A DNA stretch of 64,000 bases from contig NZ_JAUKFY010000012.1 of NCBI RefSeq assembly GCF_030489605.1, positions 62,001-126,000 of the forward strand, given 5' to 3'. A program made the position numbers and the translations under genes. Below, in pieces: positions 7,901 through 17,100 of the stretch. Each line of letters begins with the position of its first letter. Within the stretch, counting starts at the first letter, position 1. The notes beneath the pieces are model-generated. The model did no database searches. It was not told the origin of the DNA and was given only the letters and a program-made list of their open reading frames with translations. This stretch comes from Brevibacillus laterosporus (lineage in GTDB: Bacteria; Bacillota; Bacilli; Brevibacillales; Brevibacillaceae).

Positions 7901-10500
7901 ACAGGGCAATCACGCATTTGTGAATCTAACACACGGAATCCCTGATTTGCGAGCGGCAGGCCGTAAGGGATACTGCTCCAGTCAGCTTCAAGACCTTTAT
8001 ATATATGGTAATTTGACCAAATAGAAGCCTCTGTAGCCCCACCCAGACTGACGATTTGTACAGAAGGCATCCGTTTTTGCATCATGTCCGGCAGCGTCAG
8101 AGGAATCCAGTCGCCGGAAAGCAGGGCCACACGCATTGCTGGTGCATGTATGCGAGGTTCAGAATCTAAATAAGTGACCAGCATTTGCATTAAGGCCGGT
8201 ACCGAATTCCACACGGTAATCCCATGCTCAACCATTAGCTCGGCCCAGTGAGATGGATCGGTCTGTCGATCGGCACTCGGATAAACTAATGCGCCACCAA
8301 CGGACAGCGGGCCAAAGATATCATAGACGGACAGATCAAAGCTTAGTTGAGCAAGCCCCAGCACACGATCTTCATTGTTGACACTAAAGCGGCGATTGAT
8401 GTCCGCAATGGTATTGGCTGCTGCGCGGTGACTAATGACAACCCCTTTCGGCTGTCCAGTGGAACCAGAGGTATAGATGATATAAGCTGGTAAGTCCGGA
8501 TTTGCCGGTGATTGGAACTGCTTATCCTGGTATGGCTCAATGTTATCCACTTCAATTGTTTGCAGGTTGCTTGGCAATGGCACTTGTACTGTGGACATCG
8601 TTAAGACGAAGCGGACATTCGCTTGCTCCAGCATAGCCTGACGACGCAATTCCGGCTGCTTTATGTCAAGCGGCACGTAAACCGCCCCGGCTAGTAAAGC
8701 ACCTAGCACTGCTGTAACCTGATGCGCGCATTTGTCCATCACGATAGCAACACGATCCTGATCTTTGCAGCCAAGCTCTTTTAATTTGTTGGCCACAGCA
8801 AAAGCGCGTTTCACCAACTCTTTGTATGTAATGTGACCTTCGCTATCAAACACAGCAGGGCGGTCTGGATTTGCCATTGCTTGCTTTACGATTTGCTCAT
8901 GCAGGCAATAGTCCGGCAAGGGAGCCGCTGTCGCGTTGACACTGTTGCGTTCTGCAATCTGCCAAGCAGGTAACGCAATCACATCACCTGCCTCCCAGAC
9001 TTGCTCGGTTCTAGCCAGCGCATGGATTAATTCTGCAAACGCATCAAACATGTCATCAATCATTTGATCTGGGAAGACACCCTCTCGCACGTCCCAGTTG
9101 ACCTGCAGCCCTGCTGAGCTGTCCATAGCCTGACAATCAATGAAAACCTGCGGCGTTTGGCTGATGCCGTACCCGGAGATTTTACCTGTTAGCTGGCTAC
9201 CTTCCGAGGGTTCAACAAGACCGATCGCACTGGTAAACACTATAGGCATCAAAGCAGCTTCACGTCCGCGCCTGCGTGCCATTTCTCGCATAACCTCTAC
9301 ACCGGAAAACAAACGATGGTCCAAATCTTCAAATAGCTGTTTTTGAATGGTACGCGCTCGTTCTTGGAAGGAGCGCTCCGCATCCCAGTCTACGGCAAGC
9401 AAATTGACCGATGTAAAATCGCCGACAATCTCATGGACTTGCTCATGTAAGGGCTGCCGGTTTAATAACGTCAGGTTCAGACAAAAAGCACTGTTTCGAC
9501 TCCATCGCTCAATCACAGCGGCAAAGGCAGTCATTACAGCAGTTGTTGGTGTCAATCCACGTTTTTGAGCTCGTTGCTTGAACGTGTCCCAGGCCGTTTT
9601 GTCCAGACGGATGAAACGGCGATGGAAGCGTGCCTCTCCTGCGTTTTCGAGCTGTCTAGTTAAAGGTAGGTCTGGAGCTTGGGGCAAAGTATCCATTCGT
9701 TGTAGCCAATACTCTTTATCCCTGGCATACGCCGTTGTTTCCTTTAAGCTGCGCTCGGCGAGTAGATAATCACGGAATGTAAGGGATAGCTCAGGTAACG
9801 CTCGTTCTGACTCTTTGTAGAGCTTCTCAAATTCAGCCAATAGTAGCCAGATACTCGCCCAATCGGCGATGAGAAATTCCATGGATACATGAAGCACGGT
9901 ATTATCACTCATTTTGGTCACGCCAATATCAAATAAGGGCCAACGAGCTGTATCGTAAATACGATGCCCCATTTTTTCACGAATGTCCCCAAGTCTGGCT
10001 GCTGCCTCCTGTTCAGTCAAGCCGCTGGTGTCGGTATAAGCCACTTCAAAGTGCGGTACACTCTTTAGGACGCGCTGCTCTTTATTTTGGTCGATCGTTG
10101 CCCGTAGCATATCATGGCGTGCTATGAGCAAATTCCAAGCCTCCTGTGTTCGTTTATGATCGAGCTTGGGATAGTCTAGTTCCAAATAGATGTGGCATGC
10201 CACACCTCCGTAACCAAACAGATCATGGCGTCCCAGCAAATAAGCCGACTGCACATCTGTCAGCGGGAAAGGTTCAAACCGCGATTGAGGATCAGATATG
10301 ACCGTCACTGGTCGTTTTTCAGCGCGCAATAGAGCCAAAATACCTCCTTTATGCTCTTTTAGCGCTTGTAAATCGCCGGCTGCAAGCGTTCCTTTGGGTG
10401 CTCTGTAGCGCAGGCTCCCATTTTCTTCCCATAGAAAAATTCCTTCAGTGCGAAGACGCGTCAGCAACTCGGCACAATTCGTCTTGAGGTTTTGGGGCAT
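4981..10500 (-). CDS. Cysteine-incorporating NRPS, docking-Cy-A(MT)-PCP-TE (PchF-like)
   Basis: This 1839-residue terminal NRPS resembles PchF. In order: a TubC-type N-terminal docking domain (about 5-60); a heterocyclisation (Cy) domain (about 75-500) beginning FPLTDVQSAYLLGR; an adenylation domain (about 530-1000) with IYTSGSTGQPKGVV and YRTGDLGRY; an inserted methyltransferase (about 1080-1400) with intact SAM motif LRILEVGAGTGATTEN; the A10 end LTGNGKIDRREL; a carrier domain with GADSL (about 1500-1560); and a thioesterase with GYSLGG (about 1590-1839). The hand-read specificity residues, D-L-Y-N-L-S-L-I-W, are the cysteine code. It should add, cyclise and possibly methylate the third cysteine and release the product. 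The Cy motif reads EFLIADWAS where the first position is normally Asp. The start ATG 10500 has TAGGAG upstream. It is the last gene of the operon, 67 bases after the imide reductase. Confidence 0.92.
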   Translation of the reverse strand: MPQNLKTNCAELLTRLRTEGIFLWEENGSLRYRAPKGTLAAGDLQALKEHKGGILALLRAEKRPVTVISDPQSRFEPFPLTDVQSAYLLGRHDLFGYGGVACHIYLELDYPKLDHKRTQEAWNLLIARHDMLRATIDQNKEQRVLKSVPHFEVAYTDTSGLTEQEAAARLGDIREKMGHRIYDTARWPLFDIGVTKMSDNTVLHVSMEFLIADWASIWLLLAEFEKLYKESERALPELSLTFRDYLLAERSLKETTAYARDKEYWLQRMDTLPQAPDLPLTRQLENAGEARFHRRFIRLDKTAWDTFKQRAQKRGLTPTTAVMTAFAAVIERWSRNSAFCLNLTLLNRQPLHEQVHEIVGDFTSVNLLAVDWDAERSFQERARTIQKQLFEDLDHRLFSGVEVMREMARRRGREAALMPIVFTSAIGLVEPSEGSQLTGKISGYGISQTPQVFIDCQAMDSSAGLQVNWDVREGVFPDQMIDDMFDAFAELIHALARTEQVWEAGDVIALPAWQIAERNSVNATAAPLPDYCLHEQIVKQAMANPDRPAVFDSEGHITYKELVKRAFAVANKLKELGCKDQDRVAIVMDKCAHQVTAVLGALLAGAVYVPLDIKQPELRRQAMLEQANVRFVLTMSTVQVPLPSNLQTIEVDNIEPYQDKQFQSPANPDLPAYIIYTSGSTGQPKGVVISHRAAANTIADINRRFSVNNEDRVLGLAQLSFDLSVYDIFGPLSVGGALVYPSADRQTDPSHWAELMVEHGITVWNSVPALMQMLVTYLDSEPRIHAPAMRVALLSGDWIPLTLPDMMQKRMPSVQIVSLGGATEASIWSNYHIYKGLEADWSSIPYGLPLANQGFRVLDSQMRDCPVWVPGELYITGHGLAEGYAGDLALTQERFLLHHADGERLYRTGDLGRYTPGGEIEFLGREDNQVKIRGHRIELGEIESALLKHPAVAAAGVVLDSTSDEQALLGVVEADRQKDRDPEAENAEFTKVVNGIGEQASAVADRLSKAEIESAMADLDQAVLHSMLAALQKIGFFTNNEKHSMEDILQSEGILPNYRWIVRSWIAKLTEAGMLLEHPEKQFSCSILQNAKTVDEYWSQAETAWTNMLQTAGFTAYVRKNAEKLPELLSGQQDAVSLLFPEGKLDHVRSLYVEHVMANYLNQCMCALLQRIAQQQTGKTLRILEVGAGTGATTENVLKALEGFDVEYVFTDVASFFIPGAKARFGQYPKIRFGVFDVDKDYRAQGLDPNSFDVVLAAGVLENARDIPASMNRLKELICPGGWLVFTEPTLEHLWILASQAFMMMEPGDLLRAETSYLDHGGWMQLLQEEGNENVLSLPEENDKLSSLGFHLFAKRFKQDRLPVRAEDLESFLSLHLPAYMLPSHLQIVDALPLTGNGKIDRRELAKWRPASTVQNSIAETEEAGLDMLEEQLAQVWSEALGISGIGRTQSFYKHGADSLIMAQVAGKLRDKLAEDPTHEEIPFDALLRQMLNYPNVAALAEFIRSRSSEGKQNNHQEVSWPKIQGNSSNAVIIPFGGGETGPLRVVFHAVLGTMDSFRPLLEQLKEQNLGNVVGISIADIERYCALDPSELIEAVADDYAECLLQSGQKQMQLIGYSLGGLIAIEVARRLVEQGIHLADLVLIDIPPIITEFDDDLLVETLFVPNLNITLEQAGFGGIKQGDLARGIMQLIEKHGHSIPQGTACTIGGDDGLDKVGELFQRLSTLDRRERFTAYVEAIAKATGEQMPVEMAEGLCKVFHQSFKAARFTPPPYMGDIRLLLANEPFLFLPRTNETTVDFWTDICLGELEVIAIGGNHFSCIAEPNVRELARLLAAPLGS

Positions 10501-10567
10501 ATGTACACACTCCTATTTTTTGAGCTTGACCATTTCGTTATAGATTGATGACGCTACAGCAATGCTG

Positions 10568-12880
10568 CTATACGTCAGCATACGCTTCCTTCCTAACAAC
10601 AAACAGCTTTTGTCCCAATGGAGCGAGCGGATGCTCTTCGTTCGGCAGTATGACAAACTCCTTGGCACCTGCGCCCTGTATGACATCAGTCCACTGCTGA
10701 ACAGACATGAAGGTTGATTGCGTGTTTTTCCGATCGTCCTCAGGAGGAGTCATCATGAAGGCCTGTGAAATCAGCATCTCCACAAATTCCCGTGTAGGCT
10801 CTGTAATGACCAGCCACCCTCCCGGAACAAGACTTTGCATGAGATTGCGGATGACCTGATCCGTGTCGCGGGCATTGTTGAGCATGCCTGCCGCAATAAC
10901 GATGTCGATGCTTTCTGGTGTCAATCCCTGCTCAAACAGATTTTTGTCAATATCGACAGTCTGGAATCGCATCCAAGGGTAATCTTTGAAGCGTTCACGA
11001 GCTGTTGATAAGAAAAAGTGAGACACATCTGTATACAGATAATCCAGATTCAGCTGTTTGGAAACAGATGCATGCAGCCGTTCCACAACTACATCCGTGG
11101 TTGCTCCTGTCCCGGCGCCTACCTCCAAAATTCGGAGGGAAGCCTTAGAGGCAGTAGACACAGAAGAGGAAGTAGCCTGTTTGATAGCAGCGATTCGCAT
11201 CACCGCTTCTGCCACCGATTTGTTTAAATACCTCGCTATAAGCGTATCCCGATACAGAGCATTAGCCACATTCATACGTCCCTCGGGAAATAATAGCAGT
11301 GCGGCCTGTTGACTATCATTCATCAGCTCCGGGAGTTTATCTGCATTAGCCATGAGATAGTCGATGACCATCGGTGAGCCAAGTTTTTTGTTCCATGCTT
11401 CCTTAGCTGACTCCCAACGACGCTGCACCTCATCTGCTGTCATCTCAATCGAGCATTGATACTTTCTATCGGACTGCGTTACATAACCGCGATCCGTCAA
11501 TATCTGTAGCCAACGCATAATGACAGGCTGATGACGTGATGCTACCTTCGCGGCAGAGAAAATGTCTTCCATTCTAAATCCCTGTTCGGCTGTTATAAGC
11601 GCGCCTTGCGATTGCAAGGCAAACAGCATGGAAGATAAAGCTGCTTCATCTAGTCGCTCAACGCACATTCTCACCTGCCCAGCATCAATCCCTCTCAATT
11701 CGTTCTCAGCATACGCTGTGCAAGAAAATACATCGTTTTTAGTCAAAGGATCGACTGATGACTGGGTATGATCGCATGCATCTTCTGAAATGCTTAAGGC
11801 AGCCTCTTGTAAAGACTCTGTCGACAACGGTTGGTGACTGCTGTTGGAGCGCAGCACTGGATATCCCAATGCCTGAGTCCAATCCTGCCACTGACGAGAG
11901 CATAAAAGCTCCTGTTGCGCCTGCGTATCCATAGCAGACTTGTCAACCTGCCCGAAGATCATCTCCCGCATTGCTAATAAATCCCTGCCGATGGCCCGGG
12001 GCCACTGCGTCATCAGAATGTCCTTGTAGCTGGTAGGCTCTGGTGGTCCCAATACTTGCGTGCTATTTTCAAGCAGGTGTGCGGGCGGTGCCGCTGACAG
12101 TTGCTCATGAATGTTCGGAAGGTCGGGAACATGCAAACGCGGCTGCCACACAACAGGACCATGCGTATCTGCAAGTGACAAACTGCCACCTGCCACGCCA
12201 ATTGTTACCCGATGCAGTAAATGAAGATGATTGTCCGGATCATGTGGATCAACCTCATTATGGGCTCGCAAGGTAATCGGAATTTTTCCAAGCAATCCGG
12301 TTAGCGCTTGAAACGGTCCCTCATCCTTGATAACATGACTGATTTTCCATGGACGAATGGTCGGCAATGCTTCTTGCAGGATGTGCATCAGCGGGAAAGA
12401 AACCTGAGTAGCACACACAGCATCAATGTAGAGGGCTGGTTGTTGTTTTAGCATTGTCCGGGCGCACGCAATAAAACGGCGCACAGCAGGCAAATACACA
12501 TAGAGATCCCCTGTCTTGAAATGTACTCCATGCTGTCGTGCTAGCTTGAGGCAAAGAGCTAAATCTTTGTGATGGATCGGTTGTTCAGAAATGACGTGTA
12601 TGTTGCGAGCAAGCAGTTTAAGCGACATTTCAGTGCCATTGCCGCCCATGACTGTGGAGCGTACTACGACGCAAGCAAGATCAATGTCGTCAGGAAGTTG
12701 CTCAATATCTGTATATAACTCAATACCGTAACGTTCTGCACAACTTCGGGAGCGCTCGCTGCCCTTTGCCAATAAACCTACCAATTCAAACTGTTCTGGC
12801 AATGCTTTAACAGCCTCCAGATAGAACTGTCCAAATCGGGAACCACATACCACGGTACGCAACCTACGATTCTCTGTCAT
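10568..12880 (-). CDS. Thiazolinyl imide reductase fused to a methyltransferase cassette
   Basis: A 770-residue fusion. Residues 1 to about 370 form a Gfo/Idh-like NAD(P)H reductase of the thiazolinyl imide reductase family (YbtU/Irp3, PchG). It opens RLRTVVCGSRFGQFYLEAV, contains SEQPIHHKDL near residue 95, and would reduce a thiazoline ring to a thiazolidine on the carrier-bound intermediate. Residues about 390-770 match the methyltransferase inserted in the A domain of the neighbouring NRPS over its whole length. This includes the helical N-terminal part (LDEAALSSMLFALQSQGAL, then MEDIF), ADKLPELM, LLFPEGRMN, the SAM motif LRILEVGAGTGATTD and PGGWLVITEPTREF. Imide reductases are normally about 350-370 residues without this part. 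The start ATG 12880 follows GAGGTGG, 9 bases after the upstream gene. The methylated atom cannot be told from sequence. Confidence 0.88.
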   Translation of the reverse strand: MTENRRLRTVVCGSRFGQFYLEAVKALPEQFELVGLLAKGSERSRSCAERYGIELYTDIEQLPDDIDLACVVVRSTVMGGNGTEMSLKLLARNIHVISEQPIHHKDLALCLKLARQHGVHFKTGDLYVYLPAVRRFIACARTMLKQQPALYIDAVCATQVSFPLMHILQEALPTIRPWKISHVIKDEGPFQALTGLLGKIPITLRAHNEVDPHDPDNHLHLLHRVTIGVAGGSLSLADTHGPVVWQPRLHVPDLPNIHEQLSAAPPAHLLENSTQVLGPPEPTSYKDILMTQWPRAIGRDLLAMREMIFGQVDKSAMDTQAQQELLCSRQWQDWTQALGYPVLRSNSSHQPLSTESLQEAALSISEDACDHTQSSVDPLTKNDVFSCTAYAENELRGIDAGQVRMCVERLDEAALSSMLFALQSQGALITAEQGFRMEDIFSAAKVASRHQPVIMRWLQILTDRGYVTQSDRKYQCSIEMTADEVQRRWESAKEAWNKKLGSPMVIDYLMANADKLPELMNDSQQAALLLFPEGRMNVANALYRDTLIARYLNKSVAEAVMRIAAIKQATSSSVSTASKASLRILEVGAGTGATTDVVVERLHASVSKQLNLDYLYTDVSHFFLSTARERFKDYPWMRFQTVDIDKNLFEQGLTPESIDIVIAAGMLNNARDTDQVIRNLMQSLVPGGWLVITEPTREFVEMLISQAFMMTPPEDDRKNTQSTFMSVQQWTDVIQGAGAKEFVILPNEEHPLAPLGQKLFVVRKEAYADV

Positions 12881-12889
12881 ATGCCACCT

Positions 12890-14005
12890 CTACTTTATTT
12901 CGATTAATGAACGCGTAAGGTCAATCGTCTGCTCGCATAAAGCATCGATCAGACTGGTCGCCGATACGCCTTCTGCCACAAAGAAGCAACCTGAGTTGGC
13001 ACTCTTATCTTTTGCGATCAAACGAGCTACCGTTCCGGCAATGATGCCCGATAACCGATTCCAATCTCCCGGATACAAAAGGGTTGAAACCAGCCGCATT
13101 TTTTTACCACTACGGTTACCGGTGGCATTCAGATGAAACATGGTGAAATCCTCTGCAGCCTGCTTCTTTGTATTGAACTGCTCAACCAGCAGTTTGGCTG
13201 AAGCCTTTTTCTCTTCTTCTGTTTTGTATTGCTGCAAAGCCTTAATCATCACAAATTGATTCAGGACAGAATTGTTCTGAAAGCTATTGTAAAAATAGGC
13301 GGATGATATGTTCTTTTGTTTAGCCATTTGGCTGAATTCCTGAGTTAAGACCGGATAAGTGTCACGTTTGCCTGCCGGGAGCGGCAATTCATAATTTCGA
13401 TGAAACGAGCCATCTATTTTTTGGGCTTTCCCATGCTTGCAATAGGTCATGCCCAATCCGGTATCTTCCTCAATGCTACACACAATATCGTAGGCCGCAT
13501 TCAAGGAAAAATCGCCCTGACCTGCAAAAAACAATTCCAGAAAATCGATATCTTCAAAATCGTTTTCAGCGATGTAAGCCGGGAAAATTTCGGATAACCC
13601 GGGGTAAACCCCTGCTGAAATGATAAACAGCAGTCCTTTTTCAGTGATCTCATTCTGTCTCTTTAATAATTGGCGATAGAGATGCTCATCTCCTGAAACA
13701 TCTACATAATGAATACAATGGTCTAAGCACGCAGTGGCGACTGTATCGACAATTTGCTTGGAAGGCCCAGCACAATTAATGACGATATCGCATGAGCTAC
13801 AAAAGCGATGAAGCTGTTCCACGTTAAAAACATCTGCTTGCAGGCATTCGATCCTCTCTTCCATTCCCTTAAAAAGCTCACCAAGCTTTCCAGGATTTCT
13901 TCCTCCTAGCACAACATGATGATTCGTAAACGCAAGAATGGTCTGTACGGCTTCTTTGCCTACGGTTCCGCTAGCTCCCAGGATGCCAATCGTTTTTTTA
14001 TCCAA
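12890..14005 (-). CDS. Saccharopine dehydrogenase-like NAD(P)-dependent reductase
   Basis: An approximately 371-residue protein. It has an N-terminal Rossmann fold (KKTIGILGASGTVGKEAV, then VVLGGRN and INCAGPSKQIVDT) and a C-terminal half of saccharopine-dehydrogenase type containing HYVDVSGDEH and SAGVYPGLSEIFPAYI. The start is read as TTG 14005 because AGGGAGAG precedes it and the Rossmann motif follows at once. The open frame extends to 14116, but the extra residues look non-native. A tiny 8-codon ORF at 14077-14100 with a strong AAGGAGAA lies in this leader and might couple translation. Placed between the two NRPS genes and the imide reductase, it probably performs a second reduction during or after assembly. 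The exact step is unknown. Confidence 0.75.
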   Translation of the reverse strand: MDKKTIGILGASGTVGKEAVQTILAFTNHHVVLGGRNPGKLGELFKGMEERIECLQADVFNVEQLHRFCSSCDIVINCAGPSKQIVDTVATACLDHCIHYVDVSGDEHLYRQLLKRQNEITEKGLLFIISAGVYPGLSEIFPAYIAENDFEDIDFLELFFAGQGDFSLNAAYDIVCSIEEDTGLGMTYCKHGKAQKIDGSFHRNYELPLPAGKRDTYPVLTQEFSQMAKQKNISSAYFYNSFQNNSVLNQFVMIKALQQYKTEEEKKASAKLLVEQFNTKKQAAEDFTMFHLNATGNRSGKKMRLVSTLLYPGDWNRLSGIIAGTVARLIAKDKSANSGCFFVAEGVSATSLIDALCEQTIDLTRSLIEIK

Positions 14006-14136
14006 TGCTCTCTCTCCCTTTCCAGCCTGATTCTTTGCGCTAGCCTTCAAAGAGAAGGCAAGGCTGACGATTGTCAAAGTGTCGGTGCTTCCTTGTTCAT
14101 TTCTCCTTGAAGGCAACGCAGGTCAGTTCTAGTAAA

Positions 14137-17100
14137 TCAAATGGTTCCCTCGTCATAATTTGCTGCAAGCTGTTCTGTTTCTGAAGCACTTGTGTCAATG
14201 AACTCAGCAAGCATGCAAATCGTGGAATACTCAAAAAGAGTTTGCATAGACAATTCAATCTGATATCGCTCTTTTAGGAGATTGATGCATTGAATGGCAC
14301 GTAACGAATCCCCGCCCCGTGCGAAGAAACTGTCATGTATCCCAATCGTGCTACAATTCAACACCTCTTCCCAAACACTGGCTATGTTGATTTCTGTCTG
14401 TGTAGAAGGTGCAACATGTGCTTTTTTCGGCAAGCTTTCCTTCTTCCCGCCAAGCTTCGCAAGTGCTTTCCGGTCTACTTTTCCATTGGCTGAAAGAGGC
14501 AGCTGATCAAGCAGCACATACTCGGTTGGCACCATGTAGTCAGGTAGCATTTTCTGCATCCAATCGGACAATTTTTCTGGTCTAAACACCTTAACTGCTT
14601 CAGGTGCCTGTGCCACGATTAGATGTCTGTCGAATTTTGCTGCGACCTGATTGTTTTGCGGGAATGCCCGTACATGTGAAAAGCCCTGTCTCTCCAATAT
14701 CGTGCACCATTGATCTGGCGCTAATAAAGGAAGGTAATTCGCCTTACGCTCATCCTCTAGATGACTGAATCCATCTTCGAAAAACCCGACAGTGGTCAGT
14801 ATAAGTCGGCTATTGCGAGTTGACTCTACTAGGAGCAGAACTCCACCCGGTGCCAGCATTCCTCTCAGGTACTCAAGTGTCATGTTCAGGTTTCGTGAGC
14901 GATGAAGAGTATTATCTGCGACAATTGCATCGAAAGAATGCGGTTCATAGCCTTGCCATAGCGGCGCTGTATTCATGTCAAACAATCCGTATTCAAGTGG
15001 CGCCTGCTCTCCCCACTCCTGTTTTGCCCTGTCTGTAAAAAAGGCAGACTCGTCAGCGTAGACATATCGAGTACGCTCCACAGGCAAAGCGGAAACGAGC
15101 GTTGGTGTCAAACCTCCGACCCGTGTACCGATTTCTAGCACCCGCAGCTCTTTGTCAGATGGGTAGCTGTTCACTAAGGTGCAAAACACCTCTTTAGCTA
15201 GATTGCTGTAATACTCGCGCGTAAAGTCAAACCTATTCAGGCCTGAAGGTGTCAACGAAGCATCCTCTGTAAAGAAAAGCTCGAGTGGATCAAGCTTGCC
15301 CGTTAACAGATTGATAAACAATGAAGAGTCTCGCGAAAAATGATCTTCCAGAGCCTGAACTGCTTCCGTCCCTACAGGTGAAACCGACAACGCGCCATCC
15401 TGAGCGAATATAGCTAGCCCCTCGCGTAACGAACGGAGACTTTGATATGTTCCGTCCTCATTTTTGGCAAGTAGTCCTTCTTCCACAAGCACATCAAGCC
15501 AGTGAAGCAGCAAGGTCTTGTAACGCTGATGAATCTTGCATTGGCGTACCAGATTATCAATAAAATAACGCTCTCCTTGACTTGAGAACATCCCCATCTC
15601 ATCCAGCGTGCGGCATATGAAGGCAGAGCTTACACGATCGGCCTCATGGAGGAACCGCGCGATTGCCTCAGCATCCATGGAATCAGGGACTTGAGCAGCC
15701 TGCAGCTGACCAGCATTGCTGATTTCCTGCCAGCGTGATTCACAATCAGCCGAATCTGCCTGCTCGGTTTCCAACAACTCCGCTCCTCTTTGCTGATCAA
15801 GTACCACATACCCCACTAAACGTTTCTCCTCGCCTGATTCGTCCGGTACTGCAACGATAGCGTTCTTCACTCCGTCATGACGGTTCAGTGCCGTTTCAAT
15901 CTCTCCTAGTTCAATCCGATGACCGCGGATTTTTACTTGAAAGTCTTCCCGACCAAGAAACTCTAGATTGCCATCAGGCAAGTAACGACCCAAATCGCCT
16001 GTACGATAGAGACGTTCACCAGTATGAGGATGATAGATGAACTTGTCATTCGTCTTGCTTTCATCCTGCCAGTAGCCTTTTGCAAGGCCGATTCCACCGA
16101 TATAAAGCTGTCCCGGCACCCATACCGGACAATTTTCCATCCATTCGTTAAGCACATAAAAGCGTTGATTGATCATCGGACTGCCATAAGGAATGCTCTT
16201 CCAGCTTGGGTCAATGTCTTCGATCGGATACAGATTCGACCAGATCGACGCCTCTGTGGCTCCACCCAAGCCGATCACCTGTACTTGTGGGAAATAAGCC
16301 TTAATCTTGTCTGGCAAATCTAATGGAATCCAGTCACCGCTCAACAGAACCAGACGCAATGTTTGCGGCAGTTCTAAATTTCTTCCCGAAGCATACTCGA
16401 TCAGCATCTGCATCAGCGCCGGAACCGTGTTCCAGACTGTCACTTGCTCCTGCTTCATCCATTCAATCCAGTGGGCAGGATCTTTGGCCTTGTCTGCTTC
16501 CGGCATGATGATCGTTCCACCTGCTGCCAGCATGCCGAAAATATCGTACACCGACAGGTCGAAATTCAGATTGGAAAGGGCCAGTAGACGATCTTGCGGT
16601 CCTACAGAAAAACGCTGGTTTACATCTTCAATCGTGTTAACAACGCCTCGATGGTCGATCATAACCCCTTTTGGCAAACCTGTTGACCCTGAGGTGTATA
16701 TTACGTAGGCCAAATCTTCCGGTTGCCCTGCAATCGGCAGTAGGTTCATTGCCTCATTCCTTGCCGGCATCTGGTCTACCAACAGTCGTTCAACGTCCTC
16801 AGGCCAGCTCAATCGCTCATCCAGCCAAGACTGAGTAAGCACAATGCGAATTTGACCGTCACGCAACAGCTGTGAACGACGCTCCTTAGGATGAGCTGGA
16901 TCGATAGGCAGATACGCCGCACCAGACTTCAGAATCCCAAGCGTTGCCACAACCTGCTCCCAGCCTTTCTCCATCACAACCGCAACCAGTGTATTGGGCT
17001 TTGCCCCCTTTTCCTGCAATAAATTAGCTATTTTATCAGCAGAGAGGGATAGCTCCTCATACGTCAAAGTCCGATTAGCCGAAATGACAGCTGGATGGCT

